This document shows, in pieces, positions 46,238 through 57,467 of a DNA stretch of 64,000 bases. The position numbers and the translations under genes were made by a program. This DNA is from Corythoichthys intestinalis. Taxonomy: Eukaryota > Chordata > Actinopteri > Syngnathiformes > Syngnathidae. Positions within the stretch are counted from its first letter, which is position 1. Every line of letters begins with the position of its first letter. The DNA is taken from assembly GCF_030265065.1 (NCBI RefSeq), contig NC_080410.1, positions 22,426,898 through 22,490,897 of the forward strand. Reading direction: 5' to 3'. Under the pieces are notes generated by a model, which made no database searches, had not been told where the DNA came from, and was given only the letters and a program-made list of their open reading frames with translations.

Positions 46238-47664
46238 CAGTGGGGCAAATAAGTATTTAGTCAACCACTAATTGTGCAAGTTCTCCCACTTGAAAATATT
46301 AGAGAGGCATGTAATTGTCAACATGGGTAAAGCTCAACCATGAGAGACAGAATGTTGAATAAAAACCCAGAGAATTACATTGTTTGAATTTTAAAGAATT
46401 TATTTGCAAATCATGGTGGAAAATAAGTATTTGGTCAATACCAATAGTTCATCTCAATATTTTTTTATGTACCCTTTGTTGGCAATAACGGAGGCCAAAC
46501 GTTTGCTGTTCACAAGCTTTTCACACACTGTTGCTGGTATTTTGGCCCATCCTCCATGCAGATCTCCTCTAGAGCAGTGATGTTTTGGGGCTGTCGTTGG
46601 GGAACACGGACTTTCAACTCCCTCCTCACCCCGTGGCGTCAAAATTATAACAAGAACGGGGAGCAAAAATGCCAGAACCACATGGGGGACCTCGAGAATG
46701 ACGTACAGAGAGCTGGGACCACAATAACCAAGGCTACTATCAGTGACACAATGTGCCGCCAGGGACTCAAATCCTGCACTGCCAGACGTGTCCCCCTGCT
46801 GAAGAAAGTACAGGTCCAGGTCTGTCTGCGGTTCGCTAGAGAGCATTTGGATGATCCAGAAGAGGACTGGGAGAATGTGTTATGGTCAGATGAAACCACA
46901 ATAGAACTTTTTGGTAGAAACACAGGTTCTCGTGTTTGGAGGAAAAAGAATACTGAATTGCACCATACCCACTGTGAAGCATTGGGGTGGAAACATCATG
47001 CTTTGGGGCCGTTTTTCTGCAAAGGGACCAGGACGACTGATCTGTGTAAAGGGAAGAATGAATGGGGCCACGTATCGAGAGATTTTGAGTGAAAATCTCC
47101 TTCCATCAGCAAGGGCATTGAAGATGAGACTTGGCTGGGTCTTTCAGCATGACAATGATCCCAAACACACAGCCAGGGCAACAAAGGAGTGGCTTCATAA
47201 GAAGCATTTCAAGGTCCTGGAGTGGCCTAGCCAGTCTCCAGATCTCAACCCCATAGAAAATCTGTCGAGGGAGTTGAAAAGTCTGTGTTGCCAAACGACA
47301 GCCCCCCCAAAAAAATCACTGCTCTAGAGGAGATCTGCATGGAGGAATGGCCCAAAATACCAGAAACAGTGTGTGAAAAGCTTTTGAAGAGTTACAGAAA
47401 ACGTTTAGCCTCCGTCATTGCCAACAAAGGGTACATAACAAAGTATTGAGATGAACTTTTTGTATTGAACAAATACTTATTTTCCATCATGATTTGCAAA
47501 TAAATTCTTTAAAAATCAAACAATGTGATTTTGTGTTTTTTCCCCCACATTCTGTCTCTCATGGTTGAGGTTTACCCATGTTGACAATTATAGGCATCTC
47601 TAATATTTTCAAGTGGGAGAATTTGCACAATTATTGGTTGACCAAATACTTATTTGCCCCACTG
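46238..47664 (+). mobile_element. Tc1-like transposon (family A) with extended inverted ends
   Basis: TA at 46236-46237 and 47665-47666. Ends CAGTGGGGCAAATAAGTATT, same family as 2775-4329. The left 387 bp (46238-46624) are an inverted copy of the right end, including the last part of the transposase gene. At about 46624 this joins directly to mid-transposase in the opposite direction. The result is a near palindrome with inverted repeats of about 390 bp instead of about 200. Confidence 0.9.
46626..47449 (+). pseudogene. Tc1 transposase lacking the DNA-binding region
   Basis: Begins at the HPVAS-like segment shared with the other copy (TPWRQNYNKNG), then [48 protein letters not shown] and [10 protein letters not shown], ending at a TGA. 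Catalytic residues are present but the N-terminal helix-turn-helix region is absent and frames shift at least twice. Confidence 0.85.
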
Positions 47665-47858
47665 TATGTGACGAATTCGCAATCATGGCCTCAACAGATA
47701 CATATACACAAACGGACAAGGATGTACGACCATACCCGTAAAAACACACGAATGTGGACACGACACACAGACCAGAGGACGTGATGTATTTAAGTACAGT
47801 AGTGTCTATCTGCACTTTCGAACAAAGTGCCAATGCTAAAATTCACACTAATGTTTAA

Positions 47859-49818
47859 AGCTGTAATGTGAAGTAAGGTTGGCCAACCATGTTTTTGAAT
47901 AATATCAATGGCTAAACAGTTATAAGCATATTATCATTATTATTTTTATAGCAACCCTTCCAGATTCTTTGTTTAACCCATAGCAATGCCCTTGACAACG
48001 AAAATGCTTTTCTTCGGCAATCTTCGGAAATTACGTCACACCTAGACGCGCGAGGGAAGTCCGCCATAGAACAGTAGTGTTTGTTGCATTGCTTCTCGGT
48101 AAGATGCCACAGCGGTGTGTGGCGATGTTTTGTTCTCACTCAAACGAAAAGTTGTATGAGTGGCCAAAGGATAGCAGGGCACGTAAATGGACATCTTTCG
48201 TTCGCACGAAGTGAATGAATTTCACGCCATCATCGAGTAGTGTTCTCTGCTGCAAACACTTCCAAGATGCCTGCTTCCTTAACCGGTCTGCTTATGATCA
48301 AGGATTTGCCAAAATGTAAGTGTGATTTTTGGATAGATGACTGATGACTTTGTCAAAGCATAGCTGCCTACTGTTGTGGAATGAACAGTATAAGCTAGCG
48401 ACGTTAGCCGAAAGTTAACTCGTGGCAATCTCCGATCATAGTTGTTGTTGCGTTCGCTAGGTTAAGCGTGTTTAAATTGTGCCTCATCTAGAATCGTGTC
48501 CGAAAGGGTTAATCCACTGTCAATCGGGAAACGGGTGTGGACGTGCATATAAATGGGTCGGCGTCGTGGTAATTCACGGTCACGTTGCAGTAAGAGACAC
48601 ACACCGCCGGTGAGTTTGTGCACATTTATTTGTATTTGTATTATGTATTTCCACCTTCATGCTTCAAGCATGGCATTGCATTTGTACGGTTCGGCGTTTC
48701 TTTCACGGTGATCGCTTGATGGCCTTCTAGTTTGTTTCGCGAGAGCCGCTGACAGGTGACAATTTAGCGTGTTGGCATTGAGTCAATCTCGCAGCGAATC
48801 AGCGAGCGCGCAGGTCACCCAGTGAATCATGGGAAATGTAGTCTCAGGACAACACTGAAGTGGTGCTTTGTAATCTGTTCGCTTGTGTGAAAAAAATACA
48901 TTTCCTCACGCCATTAGACGCCACTTCCTGCCGAGAGCTGTGCCGAGCTGTGTTCTTGCTTTTCCATAAGAACTGCTCCATGTGTTAATAAAGAGACAAG
49001 GTTGTCAGCACGTTGTGTGTTCGATACATTTGTAAACAAAAAGCTCATAACAAGACACTATGCACGATCCGTTTAAGAGACGCTGGAGTAGGAGGCGAGG
49101 AGGAGATCGGCGAGAAGCAAAACTTTGCGGTCGAATGTGGCGGCAGTCCGCTATTATTTTGTTTTCTTATTGTTGCCACAATAAAGTGGAAAAAGCCATC
49201 GACGACTCATCTCCTTTTTTCCCCCCAACGTTTTTATATTATTATTTTATATGCACGAGAGCTTCCGGATCTGCCAAAATGGACATGAAGTCTGATTATT
49301 ATTTTTTTTAACAATGTCATCAGATAGACAAAAACATAAAATTATGTGCAAATGCCTGCATCTTCAAATCATGAAAATAATAACAGCCTATATCTCTCCA
49401 ATGTTGTAATCTCGATGGGTCTTGTATCCATTCCATGTCAGGTAGTCTAGGCACATTGTTTGCATCCTGATTAGCATCCGGCTAATACATGTTAGGTCCA
49501 ACATAAAATTCCAAGCTCTTCTTCTTCCTCCAACTTGGATCTCCTCCCTTGCACTCGATCTATCGCTTATATCGCTGTTTGAAGCATTGTTTGAAGGGCT
49601 TTGTATGGCGGCCGTATGGAGCGCTGCCATCGCTGTTCTCGGTGTGACGTATCACTTCCGGGTTCGTCCCCTTTCAGGCTCGAACTTCGGAAACGCGATT
49701 ATTTTGTCAAATATACAACATATAAAATATTTTTTTATGCTTTATTTGGTGGACAATGTTTAATTACTTTACTTGTGACCCTATTTGGCATGTGAAGAAA
49801 TTACTTCACATTACTGCT
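47859..49818 (+). mobile_element. Kolobok-like transposon, 1960 bp, with THAP exon
   Basis: TTAA at 47855-47858 and 49819-49822. Ends AGCTGTAATGTGAAGTAA and, inverted, AGCAGTAATGTGAAGTAA. TTAA targets and a THAP domain are both known hallmarks of the Kolobok superfamily. The interior also has a TATA-like ATATAAAT at about 48547 and minus-strand ORFs near 49388-49630 without a recognised domain. Confidence 0.75.
48104..48315 (+). pseudogene. THAP-domain exon with in-frame stop
   Basis: Reads MPQRCVAMFCSHSNEKLYEW, PKDSRARKWTSFVR then TK, a TGA stop (48212-48214), and resumes in the same frame as MNFTPSSSSVLCCKHFQDAC and FLNRSAYDQGFAK before the donor AAAT/GTAAGT. C-x4-C, the Trp and Pro of the fold and C-x2-H are all present, so this was a THAP DNA-binding domain. 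Confidence 0.85.
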
Positions 49819-49822
49819 TTAA

Positions 49823-52104
49823 GCTTTCTGTTGCCTCTTTCACACAGCTGATGTCTGAGCACTAGATACTACTCCCAACGCCGGAAAACAGTATGGTCGA
49901 CTTCAGACCCCCATTCAGTGTCATTTCCAGAAACCACAATCACAAGCTGAAAATGACAGCTTTGACAGGTTTTAATCAAAGGGTGTATGGATTTCACTCA
50001 ATTGGCAAGCGTCACCTTAACCTTTAGTGTACAACTGCATAATCTGTTAATGAACTTTGCGTCAGTCGACTCTGAGTAAGCTTAAACTGGGAAAAAGCCA
50101 GACGAGGTAAGCGTCAGGAAGAAGGATGGAGGTGTGTGCTGCAACAGTGCTAATAGGTATGGCTACTCCAGCAGTGCTAATAGGTATGGCTACTCCAGAT
50201 ATATTTTACCAAGATGTCCATTGTCCCGGAGTTGCACACAGAAAAGCCAAAGCTGTGGTATGGGTGAATAAAAGAGGCATCAATTCAGACAGGGCCTAAA
50301 AAAATCCAAGAGAAGATGTGGAAAGAAACCTGTAAATTAGTTCGAACTTAGTATGAAAAAGTTGAGCACAAGCAGAGCAGTCACCTAAAAGAGCTATGGA
50401 TGACAATTAAATGCCTTTTTTTTTTTTTATCTGACAAAAGTGGTAGGGCAAATAAATGAGGGTTTTACACCTAATCCCAAGCACTGAGACTGCTAACAAA
50501 CACTGGGATAGAAACCTAAATAGATTCTTGCCTTCAAGTCAAGTAAAAACCTGTCTTACTTAGAAGGAGCCAGCATGCAAGCTAGTGTTTCCTTATATGT
50601 ACAATGCAAGGCACAGAAACACTGTAGGAAGTGGTTTCGACATGCTTCTTCCTCAGGCTATAGTCTCCGCTACGGTACTCGCTCAGCTAATAAATTAGGA
50701 GAACCCTAAAGCAGCTGATGCTGGACGCCATTGAGGAGCAAGTGAATAGAAATAAAGCAGCTTTTTGTCTCAGCAAAAACAAGGAGCACTTTCATAGGGT
50801 AGCCGGCAGTCACTTCATAAAATTCACATTACTGCTACCTACAGGCCTGGAGTAGAATATTATCTTTCAAGGATTTTTGAGACTGACAAATCCAAAACTA
50901 TCCATAGAAGACAATAGAGCAACATTTATTTTTAACACCTCAGTGTGTCGTTCTAACTTTTAAAGGTAAAAAACATATTTAAAGCAGAAACTTTCCAGTC
51001 ACTCAGTTGTGTAGGTACTCAAGTATTTTCTGCAGATGCCTGTACAAACATGCAAGAGCCACTGGATAGAAAGAAATGTTGCCCGTTTTTGACTCTAACA
51101 TTCTATCACAGCCTCGACATGTAATGGCCCAGCCGGTCATGTGGATATACACAGAAACAACAGTGGTGCTGGTATGAAGCTAAAAAAAAACAGACAAAAA
51201 GCGAGTTAAATGTCTAGTTCCGTGCTGACTATATGTTGAGTGGTCTCGTTACTTATTCACATCTTTTCCCATTGTCCCCTTTAGTACTTAACAACCTCCT
51301 GCATGTCCCCAGAATAGTGATGCGGCATTTTTGCAGCAGCAACTTCCTGTCTGGGGAGACAGCCAAAGTTCAGATAGAACTTCAGCCAAGCGTGTAGCTC
51401 TTTTAATGTAAGATGCTATTTATAAACCAAAGAAAATAGCAATGTGAACCCACTTTCCAACTAATTAAAACAATACATCATAAACTTTGGATATAGTACC
51501 AGTGTATTGTGTTAAAACATACAACCTGCTTCTCAAAGAGTCTCAGGTTGTCACAAGCCCCAAGAACATTTCACAAGATAAACAGAATACATTTCCTAAA
51601 AGGTGTGGAATTCCTGAAAACAAGCCATAACCCATTATCTCCCGGTTAAGTTAAATGTTTGATTACACCATTATAAATTAAAACAAAACATGCAAAAAAG
51701 TATCAAAGAATAAGCTCTGCCAATTTGATTTTATATTTTGCTTGTTTTGTAATTAAAAAAAATCTTGATTATTAATTAAGATGTCTTAAAAAGTTTCAAA
51801 CTTGTATTTAGCTTTCTATAGCTTGTACATACTATAGGTAAAAAGCATCTTAAATAGATTTGAATGAAAATGACTTATGTTAAATTGAAGTGAAAAGGTT
51901 TTTAAAAGTTTTACATCTGATCGTTATTACTTGAAATATTCTAAAAGGACTTGGTTTTGATTGGTATGGCCATGAAAGTCCTAAATATTTTACATTTTAC
52001 ATTTTGAGTGACCTATAGATGAATGCTGAAACTGAAGTGCTTATTAGGCCATAGCTGTCAAATTAAGAATTTTAATCAAAGCTTTTTAAGGCCTTTTACA
52101 TGTT
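49823..52104. other. no gene recognised
   Basis: About 2.3 kb with no ORF of note. It has one perfect 27-bp tandem duplication (50145-50198, CAGTGCTAATAGGTATGGCT). Confidence 0.5.
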
Positions 52105-52112
52105 GTTTAGAA

Positions 52113-53353
52113 CAGGGGTCCCCCAACGACCGGGCCGCGGACCGGTATGTGGCGCATTTGGTACCAGGCCGCGCAGAAAACAAATAATTTATTAACGACT
52201 GCATTCTGGCCGATTGACTTTGGCCTGTGCGGCTTAACAAACCAATATCCCTGTCTACTCTAGATATACTAACTACAGGATAGGAGGTCGTCATAGAAAT
52301 GCATTGATTTGACTGTTACCGGTACATCTTGTTTTGTATATCTATGTGTGATTGGCCTCGATAATAACGTATGACGTAGGTCGTCGCCCATCACATTTGT
52401 TCCCGGAAATAATTAGCCCCCACACTAGAGTGACTGAAAAACAAACATCTTTTTTTTACGGGAAAAAGAGAACCTGACGAGCCAGAAGATGAGCCTACAA
52501 CCTCGAAGAAAACAAAATCTATGCTACTTCCCAATCACTAAAGACCCTCAAACTGCGAAGAAGTGGATTCGTGACCCGTATGTGAATAAAGCGAGTGATT
52601 CGAGCATGTCTGTGCAACAGGAATATCAGCTTGTAGAGATCGCAAATGACGGCGACCTTAAACATACATTTGAGACAACAACTCTACCAAAGTTTTGGAT
52701 TAAAGTCATTTCGAAATATCCTGACATCGCTAGGAGAGCACTGAAAACTGTGCTACAATTTCCCACATCGTATCTTTGTGAAGCGGTCTTCTCTCACTCT
52801 CCCATCTCGGGACCAACTCGTCTCAACGAAACAACCTCAGGCCTCCCACTGATGCAGCGGGTGAGTTGTTTTTTCCCTGCACTTAACACGACGGGGCTAA
52901 AAACAAATGTTATTTTATATTTGCTGTATTTTTCTGCCGCGTGTTCTGACAAATGTGGCATGCCTGTAACGTTAAAAATGACCGCGAATGCAGCGATTCC
53001 AAAGTACACACTACAAACTTTCTTTAGGAAAGGAATATTAACTTACGTTTGCCATGTTAGCTGCACACAACAACTGCACGCAGCTCTTTCTTAACGACTT
53101 CGCCGCGTTGTTAAGCATTAATTTACGCCATTTTCGTGTTGCACATGTATGTTTATGATGTAAATAGTTTTTTTTAACACCGTTGGATAACATTGAGTCC
53201 AACTGAATATAAAAGAGGGCTTTTTTTTACCGCCACAAAAGCTTTGGGAGCAAAATTTTATAAGGATGCAAAATTTGACAGAACACCGGTCCGTGAAAAA
53301 AAAAAGACCCAAATCGCAACGGTCCGTGGTGCAAAAAAGGTTGGGGACCCCTG
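52113..53353 (+). mobile_element. hAT (Charlie/ZBED-type) element, 1241 bp
   Basis: Exact 8-bp duplication GTTTAGAA (52105-52112 and 53354-53361). Ends CAGGGGTCCCCCAACGACCG and, inverted, CAGGGGTCCCCAACCTTTTT, followed by GGTCCGTG- or GGACCGGTA-type motifs. Internally deleted but keeps an open frame with the C-terminal dimerisation region. Confidence 0.92.
52489..53094 (+). CDS. truncated hAT transposase ORF (C-terminal domain)
   Basis: A 201-codon open frame. Residues 16-60 read FPITKDPQTAKKWIRDPYVN and EYQLVEIANDG, and residues 70-105 read FWIKVISKYPDIARRALKTV then LQFPTSYLCEAVFSHSP, the hAT C-terminal dimerisation motif as in ZBED/SCAND3-type transposases. The DNA-binding finger and the catalytic core are missing. 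After about residue 125 the sequence no longer looks transposase-like. Confidence 0.65.
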   Translation: MSLQPRRKQNLCYFPITKDPQTAKKWIRDPYVNKASDSSMSVQQEYQLVEIANDGDLKHTFETTTLPKFWIKVISKYPDIARRALKTVLQFPTSYLCEAVFSHSPISGPTRLNETTSGLPLMQRVSCFFPALNTTGLKTNVILYLLYFSAACSDKCGMPVTLKMTANAAIPKYTLQTFFRKGILTYVCHVSCTQQLHAALS

Positions 53354-54114
53354 GTTTAGAACCTTATTTTGTGGTAAAGTAATGTGAAACAGACTAATCA
53401 GCAGCTGTGAATGATTTATTTGTTCTAATATTCATATTGTGGAATAATTTGAACGACCTGTGGAATGGTCCACTTGGCCATACAAGAGCCAAAGATATCA
53501 AAAGTGGGGAAAGCGTCGTCTGTTGGGTGTTCAAGTGGCAGGCAATACCACACTTGACCAGAACTAAATTTCCCATACAGTTTATCAAAACACTCGCAGT
53601 ACGATTACAGGGACACTAAAGGCAAAGAAGGGAAAATATACTGTATTTGACAGCCACGCATGATGTCAAAATCTTGTGTTCAGAGCCAGCACAAGATGTG
53701 GTCACAAGTTTTTGCTTTCACAGCAGACAGTCAATCTGCAAAACCACACAGACCACGAGGGACTTCAAACAGCACAGGTTAGCATTGTTACGCATGTACG
53801 GTCAAATTGAAGGTTTATGTCACCAAGTGAATTTTGCAGATTGTTTTTCTCAGAATCCAACGTTAAATCCAAACCATGTCGATATCATCGACGTTCCTCT
53901 CATTCATATGCTTCCAGAAAACTTCATTTGGAGGATTTCATAGTATATATTCTGATGGATTAATACTATGACTATACTTTTGACCAAATTTACATTTTAT
54001 ACAATTTATACCACCTACCTCTACTTTGAACGGATGGAATATTTTTTTAAACTACATTGAAGACATTTCAGGACCGTTCAAGGGCAATTTCATCAAATTT
54101 TTTGGTCCTGGGTT

Positions 54115-54493
54115 CAGAGGTTGGTAGTAATACGTTACATTGAGTGAAGTTTTGAGAAACATGTACTTATAAGAGTAGTTTTACTAAGCCATATCTTTGG
54201 CTTAATGCAGTTATAAAGTAGGTTATAGTCTTTTTCTTCAAAGTATAATAACAGTTCATATAGATAACGTTGTGCTGAGAAAAAAAAAAACACAATTGTT
54301 TGAGAACAAAAATCATACACCATAAGCAGTAACTCACAATGTTACTCATTATTTGAATTTTCTTTTCACCAAATACTTTTTTTTTTTTTTTTTTTTACTT
54401 GAGTACATTGTTTGTTGGCTTCTTTACTTGAGTAATTATATTTTGAAGTAACTCTTACTTGAGTATCAGTTTAGGCTACTCTACCCACCTCTG
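54115..54493. mobile_element. hAT MITE, 379 bp
   Basis: Ends CAGAGGTTGGTAGTAATACG and, inverted, CAGAGGTGGGTAGAGTAGCC. Flanks CCTGGGTT (54107-54114) and CCTGGATT (54494-54501) form an 8-bp duplication with one mismatch. Confidence 0.85.
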
Positions 54494-55054
54494 CCTGGAT
54501 TTACTTTAACCTGTATGATAAAAATAAAATAAAACAACAACTGGACTCCACCTTCGAAGATGTTACAGTTCAAGGCACTTATTAAAACTGTATGATAAAC
54601 ACATCAGGAAATGTAATCCACTTGAGTCATTTCCAGGGGGAAATGGTCACACATCTGCAGAAGCAAAAGAAAAGTCCTTATAATGGCCCATTCTTGCTTC
54701 AATTTGGTTCAGATGGGCACACATTTTTTTTTAAGTTGCCTGTTTTGTGCAACTATAAAAGGGTAAGGGCAGAGGGTTGTGTCTGAAAAATATTGTGACA
54801 AACACTGCTTTCGTAGTGCAAAACATTTATTGCACCGGTGTGACTTAGGTTACCTACCTTTTGAGTACAACTCATGATGGAAGAAACACAGTTTTAAGTG
54901 TTGCATTATACTTTTCTTCCAGATGTTCATGATCGTTCTGGAACTTGCGGTACTAAATGCACAGCCCACCACTGACGCAAACAATACTGGATTCATTTGT
55001 GGGTTGGTTTGTACGGTAGAGGATTAGGGACAGTGAAGGGGAAAAAGCAGCAAG

Positions 55055-55235
55055 AAATCTGAATTTACTCTCAAAATTCTGACTTGATTCTCAGAAATCA
55101 GAATGCTGAGCTTATTCTCGGAATTCTGGGTTTATTCTCACATTTCTCACTTGAGAGTCAGAACTCTGAGAATAAACGTAGAATTCTTGAAGCACAAATT
55201 ACAGAAAATAAAGTGAGAATTCTGACTTTAAAGGT
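55055..55235. repeat. degenerate palindromic minisatellite
   Basis: Runs of AATTCTGACTTGATTCTCAG-like units in which TCAGAATTCTGA-type dyads recur in both orientations, about 20 bp apart. A known style of fish repeat. Confidence 0.65.
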
Positions 55236-55904
55236 TAAAGTGAAGAAAATCCTGCCAACTGTTTTTTGTTGTTTCTGTTGACTGGCCCTAATTGTCTTCC
55301 GTAGGATTGTAACACAAGAGGTGTTTGCAACTGCACGAATTGTCTATTAAAAGCCAAATTATTGGAAAGAATACCAGTTGAACCACACAACCACAATAAT
55401 TAGAGTATAATTAAAATGACTGACTGTCAATCATTCCCTTGTAAGGCGATAATGCATTAGTACCCACTGTTGTGTTACTTCTGTAGTGTTATGCTGGGTG
55501 CAATGTAAAGCCTAGAATTCTACATTGTGTGGAACTGGTATTACAACACACTTGATACATAGCAAGACAAAAGGCATTTCCTTAACAGGGCGACTCATCA
55601 TGTTAATGGGGAATATTGAGCATTAAGCACACAATTTGCGGTGGACAAGCACCTTTTGTGGTAGGTTTGTAATCAGTCAGCATGATAACTAACTTAATCT
55701 GTGGAAATAAAGCGGAAAACGGCGTGGTTAGGGGATTTGATCATATAAGAAAATGGTGTTTTAATTTTGTAAAATAGATGGCTAGCATTGAGCATCTCCC
55801 CCTCCCCAATCCGGACATCATCGCCTCACATCGGCCGAGCATAAAGGCAGCGTCGCGGCGGGAATGGAAACGGACGCAGCGTGCAGACCAAGCCGAGAAC
55901 TCAC

Positions 55905-56085
55905 CATCTGGGCGTCTTGAAGGGGAAACTCTTGTGTCAATTCGGCGCTTTCAGCGGCTTTTTGTTAAAGGAGATGCAGGTGAGCGATTGTGTGTCTTCC
56001 GCTCTCTGCTTTCTATACCGTGTCTTTTTTCTTGCCCCCACCAACAGGACGTCGCATGCCATTGGGTGGACTCGTCTGGTGATGC
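55905..56085 (-). promoter_or_regulatory. candidate LIMD2 5' exon and promoter
   Basis: A GC-richer block about 10.8 kb upstream of the LIMD2 ATG. The minus strand shows CCCAGATG/GTGAGT, a strong donor at 55904-55903, preceded by about 100 nt of exon-like sequence. Further upstream is CCAATGGCATGCGACGTC. It fits a 5' non-coding exon of LIMD2, the next gene on this strand, but no transcript evidence exists here. The plus strand carries an ORF of 118 codons (55778-56134) that I judge incidental. Confidence 0.3.
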
Positions 56086-56675
56086 ATTGAGGGTAAATCA
56101 GACAACTCAAACGTCGTACGAGGGGTATGTATAGTTTAACTCAACATGTATGGTAATCTTTCTACCAGTCGTATTTAAGATCTCGTCATACACTCTTGTT
56201 AAAACATTTATAAGGATTTTTACAACCACGTTTTGATCGCGTTTGTTCAATCGCCACCAAATTTTATGGTATCCCACTGTGACGAGTGAACATGAACGTA
56301 TGAATATCCAGTCGAAACACGACAATAGTACATTAAAAAAAAATAGAATCTCGTGAATTAATTCGTTTTTTTTTTTTTTTTTGTCAGACATTGTATGACG
56401 TGAGTTTTTTTTTTTTTTTTTTTTTACATAGGTCAATTACACAATTTACCAACGTTTTATTCCTTGCAATTTCGATGATTAAAATTTACAATAATTTAAC
56501 AGTTACATTATTATAAAATGAATAAAAAACAAAGTCATATAGACGCCCAATCCATTCGAACTGGGATGGCTGGCTGGCAATGAATGATTAGTTTTCAGTG
56601 CCATTGACGGCGATAGACGTCCAATCCATTTGGACAGACCAATTGGATTGGATGTCTATCTCCATCAGTGGCAAC

Positions 56676-57459
56676 CATAGGCGGAGTTTGAATGCAAAAA
56701 TAATTTGAAACTCAAAAAGATGCATTTGAAAACTATTTTTCTTTGAATTTTTAGGGGGGGTTGAAGTTTTTTTTTTTTTTTTTTATTGAAGCAACTGATT
56801 GAAGTAAAGTTGTTTTGTGTTTGGGCCACATTTTGGCTGGGACATTTGTTATTCATTGTTGTTTTATTTATTATTATTCAATCCAAAAATAAGTTGCTTC
56901 AAACAAAAAATATATATTTTCAAACGAAAAATCACTTCAATCAAAAAAAAAAAAAAAAAAAAAATCATAGAAAAAAAAGTTTTTGAATGCGAAAAAATAT
57001 TTGGGACTCAAATATTTGCATTTGAACACATTTAATTTTTAATTAAAAAAGTTTTCTTTGATTTTAGCAGTCCTTTTTGTGTAGGGGCCATATTATGCGT
57101 AGGACATTGGTGTCTAAGTCATTAAATCCCAACAAAAGTTGCTTCAATTAAAAATATATATATTTTCAAAGGTAAAAATCATTTGAAAAATAAAATTTCC
57201 CTCGGCAATTTTTTTTTTTTTAAAAATAAAATGCAAAGCAAATGACTGTCTAAGGTGCTAGTCACACGATCTGTTAGAAAAATTATTTTGACCAATCATA
57301 AAAATATATTTTTTGTTCGTTTACTAATTTTTGTTGTTTCCTTTAATGCTTTACAACTTATATATATATATATATATATATATATAGGAAAGTCAATTAC
57401 ATGCAATGACACTTTTCGGCCATTGGGGGGGGGCTGACCCCCCGTAAACTCCGCTTATG
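56676..57459. mobile_element. hAT element, 784 bp, non-autonomous
   Basis: Exact 8-bp duplication GTGGCAAC (56668-56675 and 57460-57467). Ends CATAGGCGGAGTTTGAATG and, inverted, CATAAGCGGAGTTTACGGGG. Same family as 35668-36727. It has T- and A-runs and a (TA)n tract at 57358-57386. Confidence 0.9.
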
Positions 57460-57467
57460 GTGGCAAC

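Noticed and set aside
48470-49060. Promoter-like TATA with a later AATAAA, possibly a retroelement terminal repeat inside the Kolobok element
   Set aside because: No matching partner, no target duplication and no clear ends, so I do not call it.
53647-53943. 98-codon plus-strand ORF
   Set aside because: No domain, no conserved pattern, and no neighbouring exon.
55778-56134. 118-codon plus-strand ORF as a gene
   Set aside because: No domain or homology recognised. The block is better explained as a promoter or 5' exon region on the minus strand.
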